This document shows, piece after piece, positions 1-12,800 of a stretch of 64,000 nt of DNA; the first letter of the stretch is position 1, and each line of letters starts with the position of its first letter. This DNA is from Pelomyxa schiedti (lineage: Eukaryota; Evosea; Pelobiontida; Pelomyxidae), in the NCBI GenBank assembly GCA_020536535.1, contig JAHLWZ010000838.1, positions 23,765-87,764 on the forward strand. The letters are read 5' to 3'. The notes under the pieces are model-generated. The model saw nothing but the letters and a program-made list of their open reading frames with translations, was not told where the DNA came from and ran no database searches. The position numbers and the translations under genes are program-made.

Positions 1-302
1 TTGTGGCCTGTTGATCTCGTTTGGTTGCCCGCTTTGCGTGAGCGTTGATGCGAGGTAGAGCAGTCAAAAATAAATCCAGGCTGGAGGATGCCTCGGAATG
101 CTGCGGGCTGGCATGCAGAATGTGGGATGGTGATGATGCACTATGCAAATGAGAACGGTGCGTTTCAGCATAGCTACCTGCAAACAAAGGCACTTTCGAA
201 GAGAGGTGCTTGTGCAAGAATGACAACAACACGGTTTGGCTATCCACGAAGTGCACCAGTTCAGCAACCCTTTCCGGCTGGCACAAACACGATCTATCCC
301 GC
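1..302. other. Left flank without a recognisable gene
   Basis: Open frames cross this stretch on both strands, but none has a recognisable motif or a start that leads into the next gene. It probably holds the upstream region of the membrane-protein gene whose start codon I place at 303. I see no RNA gene or repeat in it. Confidence 0.4.
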
Positions 303-1880
303 ATGGCAACAGAACTGCCGCCACCGCCACCTACTGAGGAAGTCGTACTGCTTACCGCTGCCGATGCCGGCTGCGTCGCACAACACATCCCCAGCTCATG
401 CGCGATTGCGTTCTCGACAAGCAATTTCTTCAAGTATGTCTCTTGCTCGTAACTCAGACTCGCACCACCGCCACACGTATCGGCCATCTCCACACAGAAC
501 GCACACAACCACGACTGTTAACTACTTCATTATGCTCCACACACGGCGTCGTTACTCAGCACGCCACCTCAAACATGTTTTTCGAAACCCAAAAGGAATG
601 GACTTGAGCACGACGATAATCGGGACTGTTAGTGGGGTCGTGGCCGGTGTGATGGCTACTATGGCTACTGTTGTCATTGAAAAATGCGGAGGTGCCGTTG
701 GGGGCATAGTTGCAACCGGTAACTGGTCAGCTGAGTTCCTTTTTGTTTTTTTAAATATGTGCAAGTGCCTAGCACTATTGTGCCAGCTTCTATTGGTATA
801 AGCCTCACTGCAAAGAATCGTGGTACAGTTTTTTTTTTTTTTTTTTTTTTTTTGCCTTTATTTTTCCCCTTTTTCTTAACAAGGGTTGTTGCGCACAGAG
901 GAAGTTTTGGATGCACTGTGGTCTGCTCCTTTTGGTATGCTTCTCAGTGCATGCTTTTTACTCCTATGGCGAGTGTTACCTCCTCTTATGATGAAGGGTG
1001 CTTTGCGGTTCAAAGTATTGTCGCCTCTTATTCACTCAGTGCCCGTACCTGTTAAACTGGAAGAGTTCTCGGAAAGTGAGCTTCCTGTTGAGAGTGAGAG
1101 TACCCCTGATCAGGAACCAAAGCTGCCCCAATTTGAGTTTAACAAGCTCCCATCCTTGACATTATTGATGGTGGTTTCTTTGTCCTTATGGTTTATTGGA
1201 GCTGTCTGCTTTATATTTCTTGAGGACGTATTGAGTAGATTAGGAGTACCTACAAGGGCCTCCGGGGGGACCTGCTTGGCAATTCAAAGTATACCTTCTA
1301 CTTGTAAGGAAAGATCACTATACGAACTAAACGGAAGCTCAAAGCTACTCTTGGACTGATTGGCACTATTAAAGCCCTACCAGCACCCAAAGGAACCAAC
1401 AAAGTCTCCTCATGGATCATCTTCTTCCGCGGGCTCTTTGCTGGAGTAGCCGTGTGCGTAGCTATATACCTATCTGCCGTAAGCCCTGTGGTAGCGGGAA
1501 TTGCCAGCACATTTCCGGCAATATTTCTCACCACAATGGTTGCATTATGGGCAAGCCATGGCAGTGGTGTCTCACGCGGTGCTATTGGTGTGTCAAATTC
1601 ACCCATTCATTGAACTTTAATGTTACTCACGCTGCAACTCCCTTCCCTGTTCATTTCCCAAATCACAGGTCCCATGGTGCTGGGAGCCATCAGTGTTGGG
1701 GCATTTGCAATTATTTTTGCGGAAAGCTACACAGGGGTATACTACCTCCTCCAGTGGAACCAATACCTCTCTTTGGTTTGCACAGCCCTATGGTCCTGGT
1801 TTGGTGCCATTATTTTCACAACCTTACCAGCATTTGGCCTCATAACACTCCTCAAGAGAAGAAGAAATTCCGCTACTTGA
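303..1880 (+). CDS. Polytopic membrane protein with two related halves (DUF3147/GlpM-like appearance)
   Basis: The likely start is the ATG at 303 (MATELPPPPPTEE). Five or so short introns can be placed with frame kept, for example near 434-458, 520-561, 720-766, 825-881 and 1592-1669. The protein has a proline-rich, soluble N-terminus. A Gly-rich membrane segment follows (STTIIGTVSGVVAGVMATM), and then a helix ending VPSTIVPASIGISL. After an acidic loop there is a second half of the same kind: RGLFAGVAVCVAIYLSAVSP, then GIASTFPAIFLTTMVALW, then PMVLGAISVGAFAIIFAESY. The two 'GxxAGV...G..AS.PA.F' halves suggest an internal duplication, as in small prokaryotic DUF3147/GlpM-type membrane proteins. 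That family link is my pattern impression and unproven. The substrate is unknown. The stop at 1880 lies only 22 bp before the next gene on the same strand. Confidence 0.6.
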
Positions 1881-1902
1881 GAAAAAGAACTTTCCGAAAA
1901 AA

Positions 1903-3976
1903 ATGGCTAGCCGGGAATGTGTTTTTGATCGGCTTGATGACGGTACCCTTGGGGTGGTGTTCGGGATTGTGGGATGTGACCCTACGTGGGGTAGCCTGTG
2001 GCTGGTGAAATCTGTTACATGTGTTTGTCGACGTTGGCGCCAAGTTGGTTGGTCTCGATGTGACGCCCTTTGGTTGTCATTTAATCGCGTTCATGTTGTC
2101 ATAACCGACCGCGTATGTACAGTTTCGTTTCTTTTGATTTTTCGTTTTGGTCTTTTGGTATATGATTGGTGCTGTGGAATGACACGAGCGTGGTGTTGAG
2201 ATTGGTGAGTTCAGGTTCTTGAGGGGATATTGAACAAGTGCAATCGAGATATGTTGAAGAAACTGGATTTGCATGGGCAGTCCATGTTAACTGACGTCTC
2301 CTTCACTGCAATATCTCGTCTTTCCAATTTGCGTTGTTTGGGTTTGTTATGACATTTTATGCTACTATCTCATTGGCTTCCAGACCTTCGAAATTGCAAA
2401 AGTATTCGTGGAGAAAATGAATACCGAAATATCAAGCTCCTTTCTAGCTTGGAAGTTCTTAGGGCTCGCGCTGTCATCCTACAGTGAGGTGTTATCTTAT
2501 TGCTCTTTTTCAAACCAACAAACAAATTTACTTTCATATTCCAACTATTCACCAATCTATCCTCAGAAAAGATTGTCTTGCACCTGTATGCTCCCTCTTG
2601 TCCCTTCGTCAGCTTGACATAAGAGGGAGCAAGGCTTCAGAAGAAGAGCTCGGAAGCCTCAAGTATCTAACGAATCTCACATCTCTATCTCTTTATGGGA
2701 AACGGTATTTTTTTTCCATTTTATACTAACACCTTTTTAATCTCACACTCCCTTTTCCAGTGTGACTGACAACGTCATCCATAATATATCTCTGCTACCA
2801 AAGCTGATATCTCTAAATCTCGTTGCCTGTAGAAGCCTCACAAAACAATCTCTAGCTGCAATTGGGCAGAATTTACGGGGACTTCAACGATTAGAAATCC
2901 TGGGTATAAGCAACATTCCGGAAAAGGCATTGCATCTTTTACGAAATCTGTTGTTTCTTACACGGTATAACATTGAACTCAATCTCCCACTTACCTTCTG
3001 CAACTAGCCTCAATGTGAGTGGTTTAGACATTACCGATTTTGGGTTAAAGTTCTTGCACCAAATCCCTAATATTACATCTCTCAACCTTGGCTCACCTGG
3101 CATATCGCATGTTGGCTTGTCAAATATACAATCAAACTCCCTCTTGTACCTTGCTATTCGCGGACTGGATGTTGACAATCAGATGCTACTCCAAGTAAAT
3201 ATATCCGAGGAGGAGTTGCCAATAATCCATATCTAGATTTCCCATTTCCGAAGTCTTCAGGTGTTAGATATGTATGGAGCATCCATTCAACCCAACTCAC
3301 CTGACCTTGTTGTACTGTCGTGCCTCACACATTTAAAAAAGTACGATGCCCAATCTCTAAGGTATGTACTCAAAGAACTAGACTCTGCCTTTGGACCAGA
3401 ATGCTAGATTTCCAAGTGTCGGAATCTTTCCGCAGCTCTTTACAGAATCTTATTGAACTCAGTATTCCTATTTGTGCTGTAACCGAACATGTGCTTTATG
3501 TTCTATCCAAAATTCGAAGTCTACAATCAGTGACCATTGATTGTTCCGGTTGTGTCATTCACTTTCCTTGTTTGCTTTGTAACATTATGCAAGAGTTGCC
3601 ACGGGGAGCCTACAGTCTGTTTTGTAATACGCACCTTATCTCTTTGACCTGCAGGAATTGCCAATCTATGTCAATTAGAGATGCCGCTTCACTCTGCTCA
3701 ATCTCGACCTTAAAGGCACTATCTATATCTGGATCAGATGCCCTTACAATATCATGGTTCAGTCCCCTGTATGCTCGGGCTGGCACTTTGGGTCCTACTG
3801 TGGATACGAGCGACTCTGACTTGCCAATTTGGAGTCTACCTTCCATCCCAAGGTTCAACTTTTTGGAGCTGATTGGTTGTGAGCAAATCACCAAGAAAGA
3901 CCTACCAAACCTCAACACATTATCCACAGAGCTCATTGTCAAAAATTCTCACACCCACTTCACCATAGGCATCTAG
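1903..3976 (+). CDS. F-box / leucine-rich repeat protein
   Basis: The start ATG at 1903 opens an F-box-like segment (residues about 5-60) containing VCRRWRQVGW and a following W, as in SCF substrate adaptors. Downstream exons carry at least ten degenerate leucine-rich repeats of the amino-acid-consensus 'L.SLNLVACRSLTKQSLAAI' and 'ITSLNLGSPGISHVGLSNI' kind. The gene is cut by several introns of about 40-90 bp. Known F-box/LRR proteins bind SKP1 through the F-box and recruit ubiquitylation targets through the LRR arc; that role is inferred here. The target is unknown. The last exon ends with TAG at 3974-3976, 36 bp before the nitroreductase start. Exon limits within the LRR region are approximate. 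Confidence 0.7.
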
Positions 3977-4012
3977 GATCAAAAAACAAATTCGTATCAC
4001 TTTTTTACTGGA

Positions 4013-4718
4013 ATGGATGCAATAACCGCGATCAAGACACGCCGGTCGATACGGGGTTTTCAGCCTCAGCCCGTAGACAAGGTATAACCAATTACATAGT
4101 CAGTGCGAAATTGTAATTGGAGTGTGCAGGGTTTGGTTGAAGAAGTCCTTAATTGTGGCATCATGGCACCCTCTGCAATGGGAAGAAAGTAACTGCCACT
4201 TTCCACAATGACGTTGGCAACACTGCAATAATTAATTAGTCCTTGGAAGTTCTACATTGTGAGCAATTCTGATGTCAGGAACACCATACTCCAAAGGACT
4301 GGCAAGAACCAATGGGGTGCTCCTGTACTGGTGTTTACTACTTTGGGTAACTTTCAAGCACTCCTTCTACCTTCCACTGTTGTTAATTTCACATTGAAGA
4401 AAGTGATTAAATATTTACAGTGAATCCATTCCCTGGTTACAATGAGTATGACTGTGCTGTCTGTCACCAAAATATGATGGTTGCAGCTCAATCTCTGGGT
4501 CTGGGCAGTTTGATTCTATCTTACAACTATCCAACAAGTATCTTTCCCCTTTCTCTTTTCAACAACCAAGCACAATCCCAGATCAACTACCAGCAGTCAA
4601 AGACATTCTCCAGATACCAGATGGGGAGGCCCTCATGACTGAGTGCATCGCACTCGGCTATGCAGCAAAAACACCCCCTCAACCATCTCGTTCCCTTAAT
4701 GCCCAATGGATGGAATGA
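4013..4718 (+). CDS. Nitroreductase-family FMN oxidoreductase
   Basis: The ATG at 4013 starts MDAITAIKTRRSIRGF, whose RRS(I/V)RxF motif is the FMN-phosphate contact of the nitroreductase fold. Later exons give EEVLNCGIMAPSAMGRKPW, then the dimer/flavin core around AAQSLGLGS, and a C-terminus LQIPDGEALMTECIALGYAA followed by a PPQPSR tail, all usual for the family. The total of about 180 residues is normal. At least four exons are joined by 45-75 bp introns (donor after GRK near 4189, acceptor near 4240). Family members reduce nitroaromatics, quinones or enones with NAD(P)H; the substrate here cannot be told. The stop TGA is at 4716-4718. Confidence 0.85.
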
Positions 4719-4837
4719 CGTCACTTGGTGTCCAACAGTTTCACTACTGATGCCGACTAGCACCTCACATTCCCAAATAGCGCAACAAAACCCCCCACAG
4801 CTCCTCGCTGCTCAGGATAAAAAAAATCCCAAACACA

Positions 4838-6358
4838 ATGAATCACTCGACACCCCCTTTGGTCATTGTGTTTCTTGCAGTTGGTGTGTTATTCACTGCA
4901 AGTTGTGGTGGTTATTCCTGCTACGAGCCCATTGACACGTTCCTCAGCCTGTTCTGGAGCACGTCCGACGCGTACATCAACAAATACAGCCCAAACACTG
5001 GCCAGTTGTCAGAGTACTGGAACTACGCTGAATGCCTAGACACTGTCATTGATGGAGTGGTGTTGGCAAGGGCTGGGTTGTGGTGGGTATTATCCTATGT
5101 AATATGTGTCAAAATGCTTTAGTTTACATCGCAGTTAATGCCAACATTGTGAAAAATAGATATTAATAACTAACTGACACTGAACTAGTGATGGAACGGG
5201 TCCGGAATTGCCGTTTGATTATGAGGAGTATGTGGATATTATGTACACTACACAGGCAGCTAAAGGCTGGTTCAGGGATTACTATGACGGTAATGAGAAT
5301 GATATGCTCAACTTGACTTAGTTATGTGGCTAGACATGAATTGGATGGGGATGGCCCTGATGCGGGCCTATATTCTTCTGGGAGATAATAAATATCTCAC
5401 CACTGCACAATCACTCTATTCCAAAATAGAGGCACAGTGGGACACAACGTGCTGTGGTTCCCATAAGGGTGGTGTATCAATTTTCCTGAATTAGTGCATT
5501 ATTGTGACATGTTTCCTTTATCCTTTTAAGATATGGTGGGATTCAGCCCACTCTCAGAAAGCTTCTGCCTCCAATGCTGGTCCTGTGGTTCGTTTACCGT
5601 CCGTGATGATGGCCTTATTATTTTTCAGATATTTGCCATGATGTTATACAATATTTCTGGGGACTCTAACACTCTCAATTTTGCCAAACAGGTCTACCAA
5701 TTTTGGTATTCCTCACTCCCAAGGGGGCATTCTCTCATTGCTTTATAAACCAGGTGGGACAACATGGTCAATCAGGAAACCGGTCAAGTGGCTGATCACT
5801 TTGACAAGTCGGGGTCAATAACATGGTGGAAGTTCACGTACAATGAAGTGGGTACTCATCACTTTTTTGCCCATTCAATATTCGAAATAGGGGCTGATGA
5901 TTGGAGCTTCTGTTTCTCTATATAATGCAACTGGGGATTCAACCTACCTGAGCAACGCCCATAAAATTGCCACTTTCATGGTAACACAAAATAGTCAATT
6001 CGCGATACTACACTAATCTACGGACTTCTAGATCAGCAATGAAGTTATTTCCTCCTCCTGCGGCAATGTTCTCTATGACGGATCTTCATGCAGTGACACG
6101 GACTGTGCACAATTCAAGGGGCCGGGGTACCGGCACCTCTCCAGGCTGAATGAATTCCCACCCACAAATAGCTATTCTGACATTCTTGACGCTTGCAGCT
6201 GCTCCCTTACAGTTAATGCAAGGCAATCATCAACGGGAGCCTATGGGCATTCGTGGGAAGGACCAGCACCATCTGATGGGGACACCATCAACAACGCTGA
6301 GGAATCAGCTGCAGTCATGGCTTTAGCAATAAATGCAAGGAACAAAAATCGTTTGTGA
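4838..6358 (+). CDS. Secreted GH76 glycosidase (alpha-1,6-mannanase type)
   Basis: The start ATG at 4838 gives a signal peptide (PPLVIVFLAVGVLFTASC) and then a GH76-like alpha/alpha-barrel body. Removing an intron at about 5291-5333 produces YDDMNWMGMALMRAY. Its consecutive Asp pair matches the catalytic DD of GH76 endo-alpha-1,6-mannanases, so the active site seems intact. Later motifs are GGIWWDS, DKSGSITWWKFTYNEG and a C-terminal Cys-rich loop. Several short introns interrupt the gene. GH76 enzymes cut mannan backbones of fungal walls or act on GPI-linked mannan; in a phagotroph a digestive role is likely (inference). The stop TGA at 6356-6358 is 37 bp from the convergent neighbour. Confidence 0.85.
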
Positions 6359-6395
6359 AATTGCTCTCGTTGGTTTTTAAAAAAGTTTTTGGGAC

Positions 6396-7911
6396 TCAAA
6401 GCCCACTCTGAGTGAGAAGGGTTATCAGTCTCTCAGTCAGGGCTTCCAGTCGTGGAACTGTGTCTGGGGGTGCATACCCTATAAGAGTACACGACAGCTT
6501 TCCTGCAGCTGTGGCGCTGTAAAGCAGAGGATCCTCTGGAGTAACACTATTTCCCCCTGAGGCCATAAAGTCTGACAGAAAGTAGGAAGCAGTGGGTGAT
6601 TCGCCAATTGCGTCAATACCAAAAGTCCTACCAATATCCCCAAGATTTGACACCTTAAAATGTCATGGAGGGAGAAAAGAAGGAAGCCCGCATACCAGAA
6701 GGAAAGTCTCATCAGGAAATCCTGGCCGTAGTGGTCTGTCTCGAAGCATCTCTGTTGTAAATTCAATCTGCGGGCGAAGTAACTGCCCACCAGGCCGTCG
6801 CTCTCTTGGAAGAGATTCCACAAGCAGGTTGTGCCAATCACGTGCCATCTCCCAAAGAAGGTTGATATCCTCAGATTGACCACTTGAAGAACCTGTGCAT
6901 AATCGGCGCGAATATGGACCTAACGGAAGGCCAGCTGTGTTTACAGAAAATAATTCATTTCCTGGCTGTCTCAAATTCACTGGCACATAGGCTGTAATTT
7001 TCTTACACGATTCCCCTAGCATCATAGCAGCAAGTAAAAGAGAAGTAACGGTTACTCCATGACGCCTGCACGCCTGTCGATATTTAACAAATAATATGCA
7101 TAACTATTTCCCGGCACCTGGGCAAGGGCACTTGTTTCTTCTTTACTCAAGCTGAAAGTGTGTATGGAAGGGTGTGCAGTTCCGACCATTGATTCAAGAA
7201 TTGGACGTATTTCTAAATAGTACTTTTCCCACGACTGTGGTTCTACGAATTCAGAACCTGCCATTTTTCAGTTAGCAACGTAAGTATGTACAGTTGAAAG
7301 TGATACCCGGAACACGTTCTCCATGTGGAGGGGGGATTGGTTGCGGGGGATCAAGCGGCACGCAGTTCAAAGCTTTAAGGATATCCCGTGCGAAGATTGC
7401 CATTGAAAGTCCATCCTAACCAGACTGAGAAATAGTGACCAGCCAAGGTGAGCACACCATGACACAATGCGCAAATTGTGCAACAACGAAAAACTTAGGT
7501 ATCGCGTCGACTACAACGAGAGTGCATTTCCAAGTATTGGTGCTCTGCCAAAACCCACTGGAAAAGCTTAATGCAATGTCTCAGCAAGTGGAAGTTATAC
7601 AGTACAGTTTCTTTCCAAAATTCCCATGCCGCTTCCACGGTGTTCACATGAATTACAGTCATTGGTAACCTCGCAATAAGCTGAGACGGGGATTCAGGCT
7701 CAGCAGGTACATGAACGTACCTGGGAAAATTGCAATAAGGATCTATACTCAATACAATCTTGTATTACTACAACAAGAGCAAAACGAACCTATCACTTGG
7801 AGGGCCCAACTTTGCTCTCAGAAAGGGGTACCGTAAAGCTGCCATAGCAACAGCGTTCGAGATAAAGTCGTCTTCCAGTCTTATTGGCTCATGTTTCTTC
7901 TCAAACCCCAT
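6396..7911 (-). CDS. Condensation/alcohol-acetyltransferase-like acyltransferase with HxxxDG motif
   Basis: Reading leftwards, exon 1 probably starts at the ATG near 7911 (MMGFEKKHEPIRLEDD) and contains ALRYPFLRAKLGPPSD, as in the N-terminus of BAHD/condensation/AATase proteins. A splice near 7416-7460 joins FAHCVM to DGLSMAIF and recreates HCVMDG, the catalytic HxxxDG of chloramphenicol-acetyltransferase-fold enzymes. Downstream are ACRRHGVTVTSLLLAAMMLG, ITAYVPVNLRQP and a C-terminal SNLGDIGRTF block, all typical of the family. The enzyme probably moves an acyl group from a CoA or carrier donor to an alcohol or amine; substrates are unknown. The first exon join (near 7760-7800) is not resolved. 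The stop is at 6396-6398. Confidence 0.75.
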
Positions 7912-8160
7912 CATAATAACTGGGTTCCATATGCCCAAGCAATGTGTGAAATACTTTGCAAAAAAAGATGAGAAATGATCTCACACGGCAACTAATTATG
8001 TTCAACAATTACACCACTAAATGGTGTACCTCCATTGGTGACATCCAGTAGTCGCCCATTTTCGTGATGTAGTTTTTATGAGGTATTAATTATCAGATCT
8101 TTATCGTCCCGATCTCGAAAAAGAAAAGAAAAGGCGTTCTCTTCTTGGAATGTGATGGTG

Positions 8161-9699
8161 TCATGGCGAAACAAGGTCGCAGGTAGAAGCAGTGTTGAGT
8201 TCACTGAATTGTACTCCCCAGTTGGTGACTGTGGTGCCATTGAGTTGCAGGAGTTGGCCTCTGAGTAGTGGTGCTATGGTGGTTCCTTGTTTGTAGGCTT
8301 CGAGTGCAAGCCTCGATTTGACATAATAAGCAGCTGCCCGGTTATTTGTCAGATATTCAACGGCATCTTGGCCTGAAGAAATGGCAGTGTGAGTTTTTGA
8401 CTCGTTATATTAGATGGGAAAAAACCTACCTTGAACTGGGGGAAGTGCCGCTCTCGAGTCTCTCCACGACTTGTAACCATCAATAACAGACTGCGGAATA
8501 GTGGAATGTAGGCGTGACACAAGTTCCCAAAACCAAAGAATAATTTCATAAACAAACCCTGGGGGGAATGTGCTCTCGATCGCGTGCATGAATTCCAGCT
8601 GAGAAGAACAGGCCCCGAATCTTTTTTTTTTTTTTTGTTTGTGAGTCAGAGGAAATTGCAGTTGGGTGGCAATATACTCCTTTATCCACATATTCTCTGC
8701 CGATGTAGGTCCAATTGTGGAATATTGCATGCAATGAACCATTTCATGGAGTGGAGAGTAGCTGCAAGAAAATAGAAAATCTCGCAAGATTCTTCCTTGA
8801 GGTCTGTTGAGGAAAAAGGATAGAAAAATGTGAACTACTGCTTGTATACCCGGTCTTGGTGCAGTTATTTCCCAGATCTGTTTATGATCCTCATTGAACA
8901 AATTGGCGTCGGGGAACAATAAAATTCTGGTCCCAGCAGCTTGAAATGTTATTTCATCTGCCGGCATCCCAATTGGAAAGATTGGTGAAGCTTCAAGCTT
9001 GTTTTGTTTTGTTTTGATTGGTTCGTTTTTATTCCTAGTTGCCAGCAGTATTTCATTTCATTCAAAATAGACATAGTGATAATTGGCAATAGCTGTATCG
9101 ATTTCATTTCGTACCCTGGGATCTAGAATTCCCCTTGCCACAATCTCAGGAAGCTCCCTTTTTATGAATTCTGTTCCGGCAGCCAAAACCCTCCCCACCC
9201 ACTCCACATAGTTCATGCTACCCACGACTGAGATTCTTCCCTCCAGCCACCTCCTCAAGCACCCCACTCTCCTCCCGCACAACCACGCCGCGCCCCTCCC
9301 CGTGCCCATGGCCATCCCCGCGCATCCCCGGCAGCAGCGGCAGCCCCCCCCGGCCTCGCTCTCCCCCCACCCACACGCCCCCTCGCCCTCGCCCTCGCCC
9401 TGGCCCAAACACCCACCTTTCAGTCCAAACACCCCTGGGGCGACTCCTTCTAGGGTCAGGCCCAGGTGCTCGAGGAGGGCGTCCACTCGGCCCCTGGCCA
9501 CTTCCATGAACCTACGCTCGAGGGCACAGGCACCCCCGTCGCCGTTCAGGTCCCACAAGCACGGAGTGCCGCATATTCCTACGACTATAGCAGCCTGCGT
9601 CGACGAGGGGTTAACCTCGTGGAACCTGTCCACCAACGTCAACAACGTAGAGGCATCCACGAATGTCAAATTGCTCTGCGTGGCCGCCGACATTGTCAT
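8161..9699 (-). CDS. Putative zinc metalloprotease-like protein with HEMVH motif
   Basis: The likely start is ATG at 9699 (MTMSAATQSNLTF). An intron from about 9065 to 9014 joins the first exon to LEASPIFPIGMPADEITF. Further on is SPLHEMVHCMQY, a gluzincin-type HExxH zinc motif, followed about 15 residues later by AENMWIKEYIATQ, where a third zinc-binding Glu could sit. The last exon, joined across 8428-8367, ends in ELNTASTCDLVSP. I do not recognise the family beyond the HExxH signature. The first exon has a low-complexity Gly/Cys/Glu-rich insert (9230-9420) with very high GC, quite unlike the rest of the gene. A lysine run at 8625-8638 comes from poly-A on the coding strand and could reflect a mis-called intron. 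No clear signal peptide is seen. Confidence 0.5.
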
Positions 9700-9871
9700 C
9701 AACACCCAACCGCCTCGGCACACGGAATTCGACACAAGAAACCAAAATGCCAATTGGCTTTACCGTTTGAGAAAAACCATCAACAACCACCGTTCCGAAC
9801 ACCAAAAACTGAACAAACAAAAAAGAAAAGCACACGAAGGCAAGGAGTCAGAAGAGAAGGAAAAAAAAAGC

Positions 9872-12800
9872 ATGGCGACCTCCGAGTAGTACGTGCCTCC
9901 ATCCCATAATTCCCGATGTATAAATACGAGGCACTCATGCACTCAAACTGACCCACTCAATATACTTCAACACAACAAACAACAGTATCACTGTGTTGAT
10001 ATCACGAGAGGGGGAGAGACACACCACGCCGGTTGGAATCGGCACGCACGACACCCTCTCGTCACTGGCCCTTTTGGTCCAGGACCGTTTCAATGTGCCC
10101 ATGGCCTCGCAGCGCCTCGTGTTCCACGGCAAAGTACTCCGCAGCGACGACGACGTGACCAACATGTCCGACGTCGGCATCGCAAACGAATCTGTAGTAT
10201 ATCTCATGAAGCCCAGGACGCCCCCTCCTCCTTCTAGTGCCACTACAAGCACTACTACAACCACTTCGAGCAGCCATGATGAATCGTCACATGCCGCCAG
10301 TCGTAATTCTGCGAGGGAAAAGGAGGGCGATGATGATGATGACGACGACGACGGAGCTGATGACGCCGATGGGGAAGGGGAAGAGGTGCAAAGCGGGTTG
10401 AGATCGAGGAAGGGAAAATCAATGTTTGACGATTCGGGTGATAATGATAACGATGTTGGCCAAGGACTACTGGAATACGAGAGGGAGGAAGAGTTTGATG
10501 ATGTACAGAGAGACCGGGTTCCACATGGTGATGATGTGGAATTTGAAATTTACATCAAATGTTCTGGGTGAGTTAGAGAGTGCTCCCCGCTTACCACCAC
10601 CTTTTTTTTCCCTTTCTTTTGAGCAGTGGGGTGATACGTACTCTCTGACTAACATTTTTTGTTTCCTTAAGGTGTGCCACTTTCCCACTTCAAGTTTCCT
10701 CTTCAACAACAGTAGCATCACTTAAGCGGGAAATTCAAGATAACGTGAAGGCTCATCCATCAGAGATGACTATGGTTTTATTATTTATATGTTGTCTTCC
10801 TAACAGGAAAAAAGATGTATGCCGGTAAACCACTTTCTGACCTATCAAGCCTATCCCAGTACAATGTACCCATTTTCTATGTCGCCATCCTCTAAAAACT
10901 TTTCTTCTCCACAAGGTCTCGAAGGAAAGTGTTATTTCTGTTGTAGTTAAACAAGCGACTTCGATAACCTTGATTGTTAAATTTTCAACTGGAAAGGTAC
11001 CTTATACACTAAAACAATCCGTTTTGAATGTGAATTTTCAGGTTGTGTCAATAGCTATGGAGAGTACAGATACAGTGGAAGACTTGAAACTAAGACTGTC
11101 GGACACACCTGGAGTTGAAATGCCTTCACAAGGGATTCGGCTATTTTTCAAGCAAACGGAACTTGTAGAGGATACTAACACCCTTAGTCAGTATGGGTTG
11201 TCTAATGAGTGTGTTATTAATGTAGTCTTCCGCAAAACTCCAAGTATTTTTCTGGCTTCAAATGGTAAAAACAGCTCTTAGTATTACGTTTTCTGAGATA
11301 TATTTTTAAGATACTTGGTGGAGCTTACTGCTTCAATCTGCTTGGGGTGCCCTTCGCGCGTTGATCACTCCTGTACTGGTAAATGTTATGTAACATGTCT
11401 ACATCTATTTAACACTCCGTTGTAGAATACGTTGTATCAAATAGTTAGATTTTTTGGACGATTCCTGCACCCTCTGGTTCAAATTAAGCGCTTGTTCATT
11501 AGTTTTGTTTGGCGTCTCGGGTCTCATCTAAAACTTTGTGTGTAACGTATTCGAGAATCTTGCAGGCATCTTCTAATGCAATTTCAGGTTTTTCGTGGCT
11601 TCAGAACACTGTCAGGCCCATTATTCACTTGTATGAGTCCACTTTTTCCTCTCATGAAGTTAACCCTACCTAGGCTGGCAACTATCTACCATACAACATG
11701 GGACAGGATTGTATCTGTTGCTAGACTTGTGCAAGGTTAATCCTCCCTATCCTTAAACCTTCTAATCTAGTTCAGTTGTTCTACGGTCAGTATTCAATAA
11801 AGTATCAACACCGTGTCGCTTCCTATACAGGATAGTCTCTTCAGTTGTCAGGTGGATATGGAATAACCCTGTGTCCTTTGTAAAAACAAGTGTGGACCCT
11901 TAATAACCTTGACTTTTTCCCTAACAAAATATACAAATCACCAGAACTCGGACAGGTAATGACCCTGTGCACTACGGTAATGAAACGTGGTTGGAATCTC
12001 CTAACGGCAATTCTTTCATCACTTCAACGTGTGACTTCGTCAATTTTTGCCATAGTACGACGAAAGGTATCTGATGTAGCCCATACACTGTGGGGATATA
12101 CTACATCCCTGGCTTCAAATGTTTGGCGGTTCACCACATCTGTTGCATCGAATGCTTGGCGACTTACAACTTCAGTTTCTTCTGCTGTCTGGAGGCACAC
12201 TTCAGCTGTTGCCTCTACTCTGTGGCGTTATACCAGTTCTACGGCATCCACCTTGTGGCGATATTCATCGACCGTAGCGTCAGCGCTATGGAACAAAGTA
12301 ACCACTGTCTCTTCTGCGGTCTGGCGTTGCACTTCTTCGACATTGCGACACGTATCCTCAGCTGCCAAATGGATGTGGGACCGTAGTGTTGGTGTCTGCT
12401 CTGTGTTGAGACGTTACTCGTCCCGCTGTGTTTCTGCTCTATGGCATCAAACCTGCCTAGGGGCTTCTAGACTAAAACGACTTGTTCACAATACAACGCA
12501 CGCGGTTATCAATTTCATCTCACCGATATTCTCTTCTATTTGGACTTTCTCCAAGTCTGTCGTGCATACAATCTGGGATCACACTTGTTCCATCTTAACC
12601 AGAGTCTGGCGAAGTTTCTCTTCCGTATGCTGCACAGTAGGTAGGGCAGCGGAATCTCTTTGGAAAAGAGTCTTGTACCCCATTATATCTTCAGTCTGCC
12701 GAAATTCCTATAATCTTTTGTACCGACTTTTATCCTTTGTATTTACTAGTGTGTACCACAGTAGTTAACGTTAAGTGACACTTGACAGAAACTAAAAATA

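Noticed and set aside
88-801. Long open frame with an unbroken 237-codon reading
   Set aside because: It crosses intron sequences and mixes frames of the real membrane-protein exons; the spliced reading from 303 is more protein-like.
9215-9909. Overlapping plus-strand frames of 147-224 codons rich in Pro/Arg/His
   Set aside because: They are the complement of the GC-rich first exon of the HEMVH gene and have no motif.
9914-9925. TATAAATA box upstream of the ubiquitin-like gene
   Set aside because: The best gene start is at 9872, and the box then lies inside the first intron (9889-9985), so it is not that gene's core promoter.
12090-12386. Second open frame within the Trp-repeat exon
   Set aside because: It is a frame shadow of the 33-bp repeats; the other frame carries the conserved 11-residue pattern.
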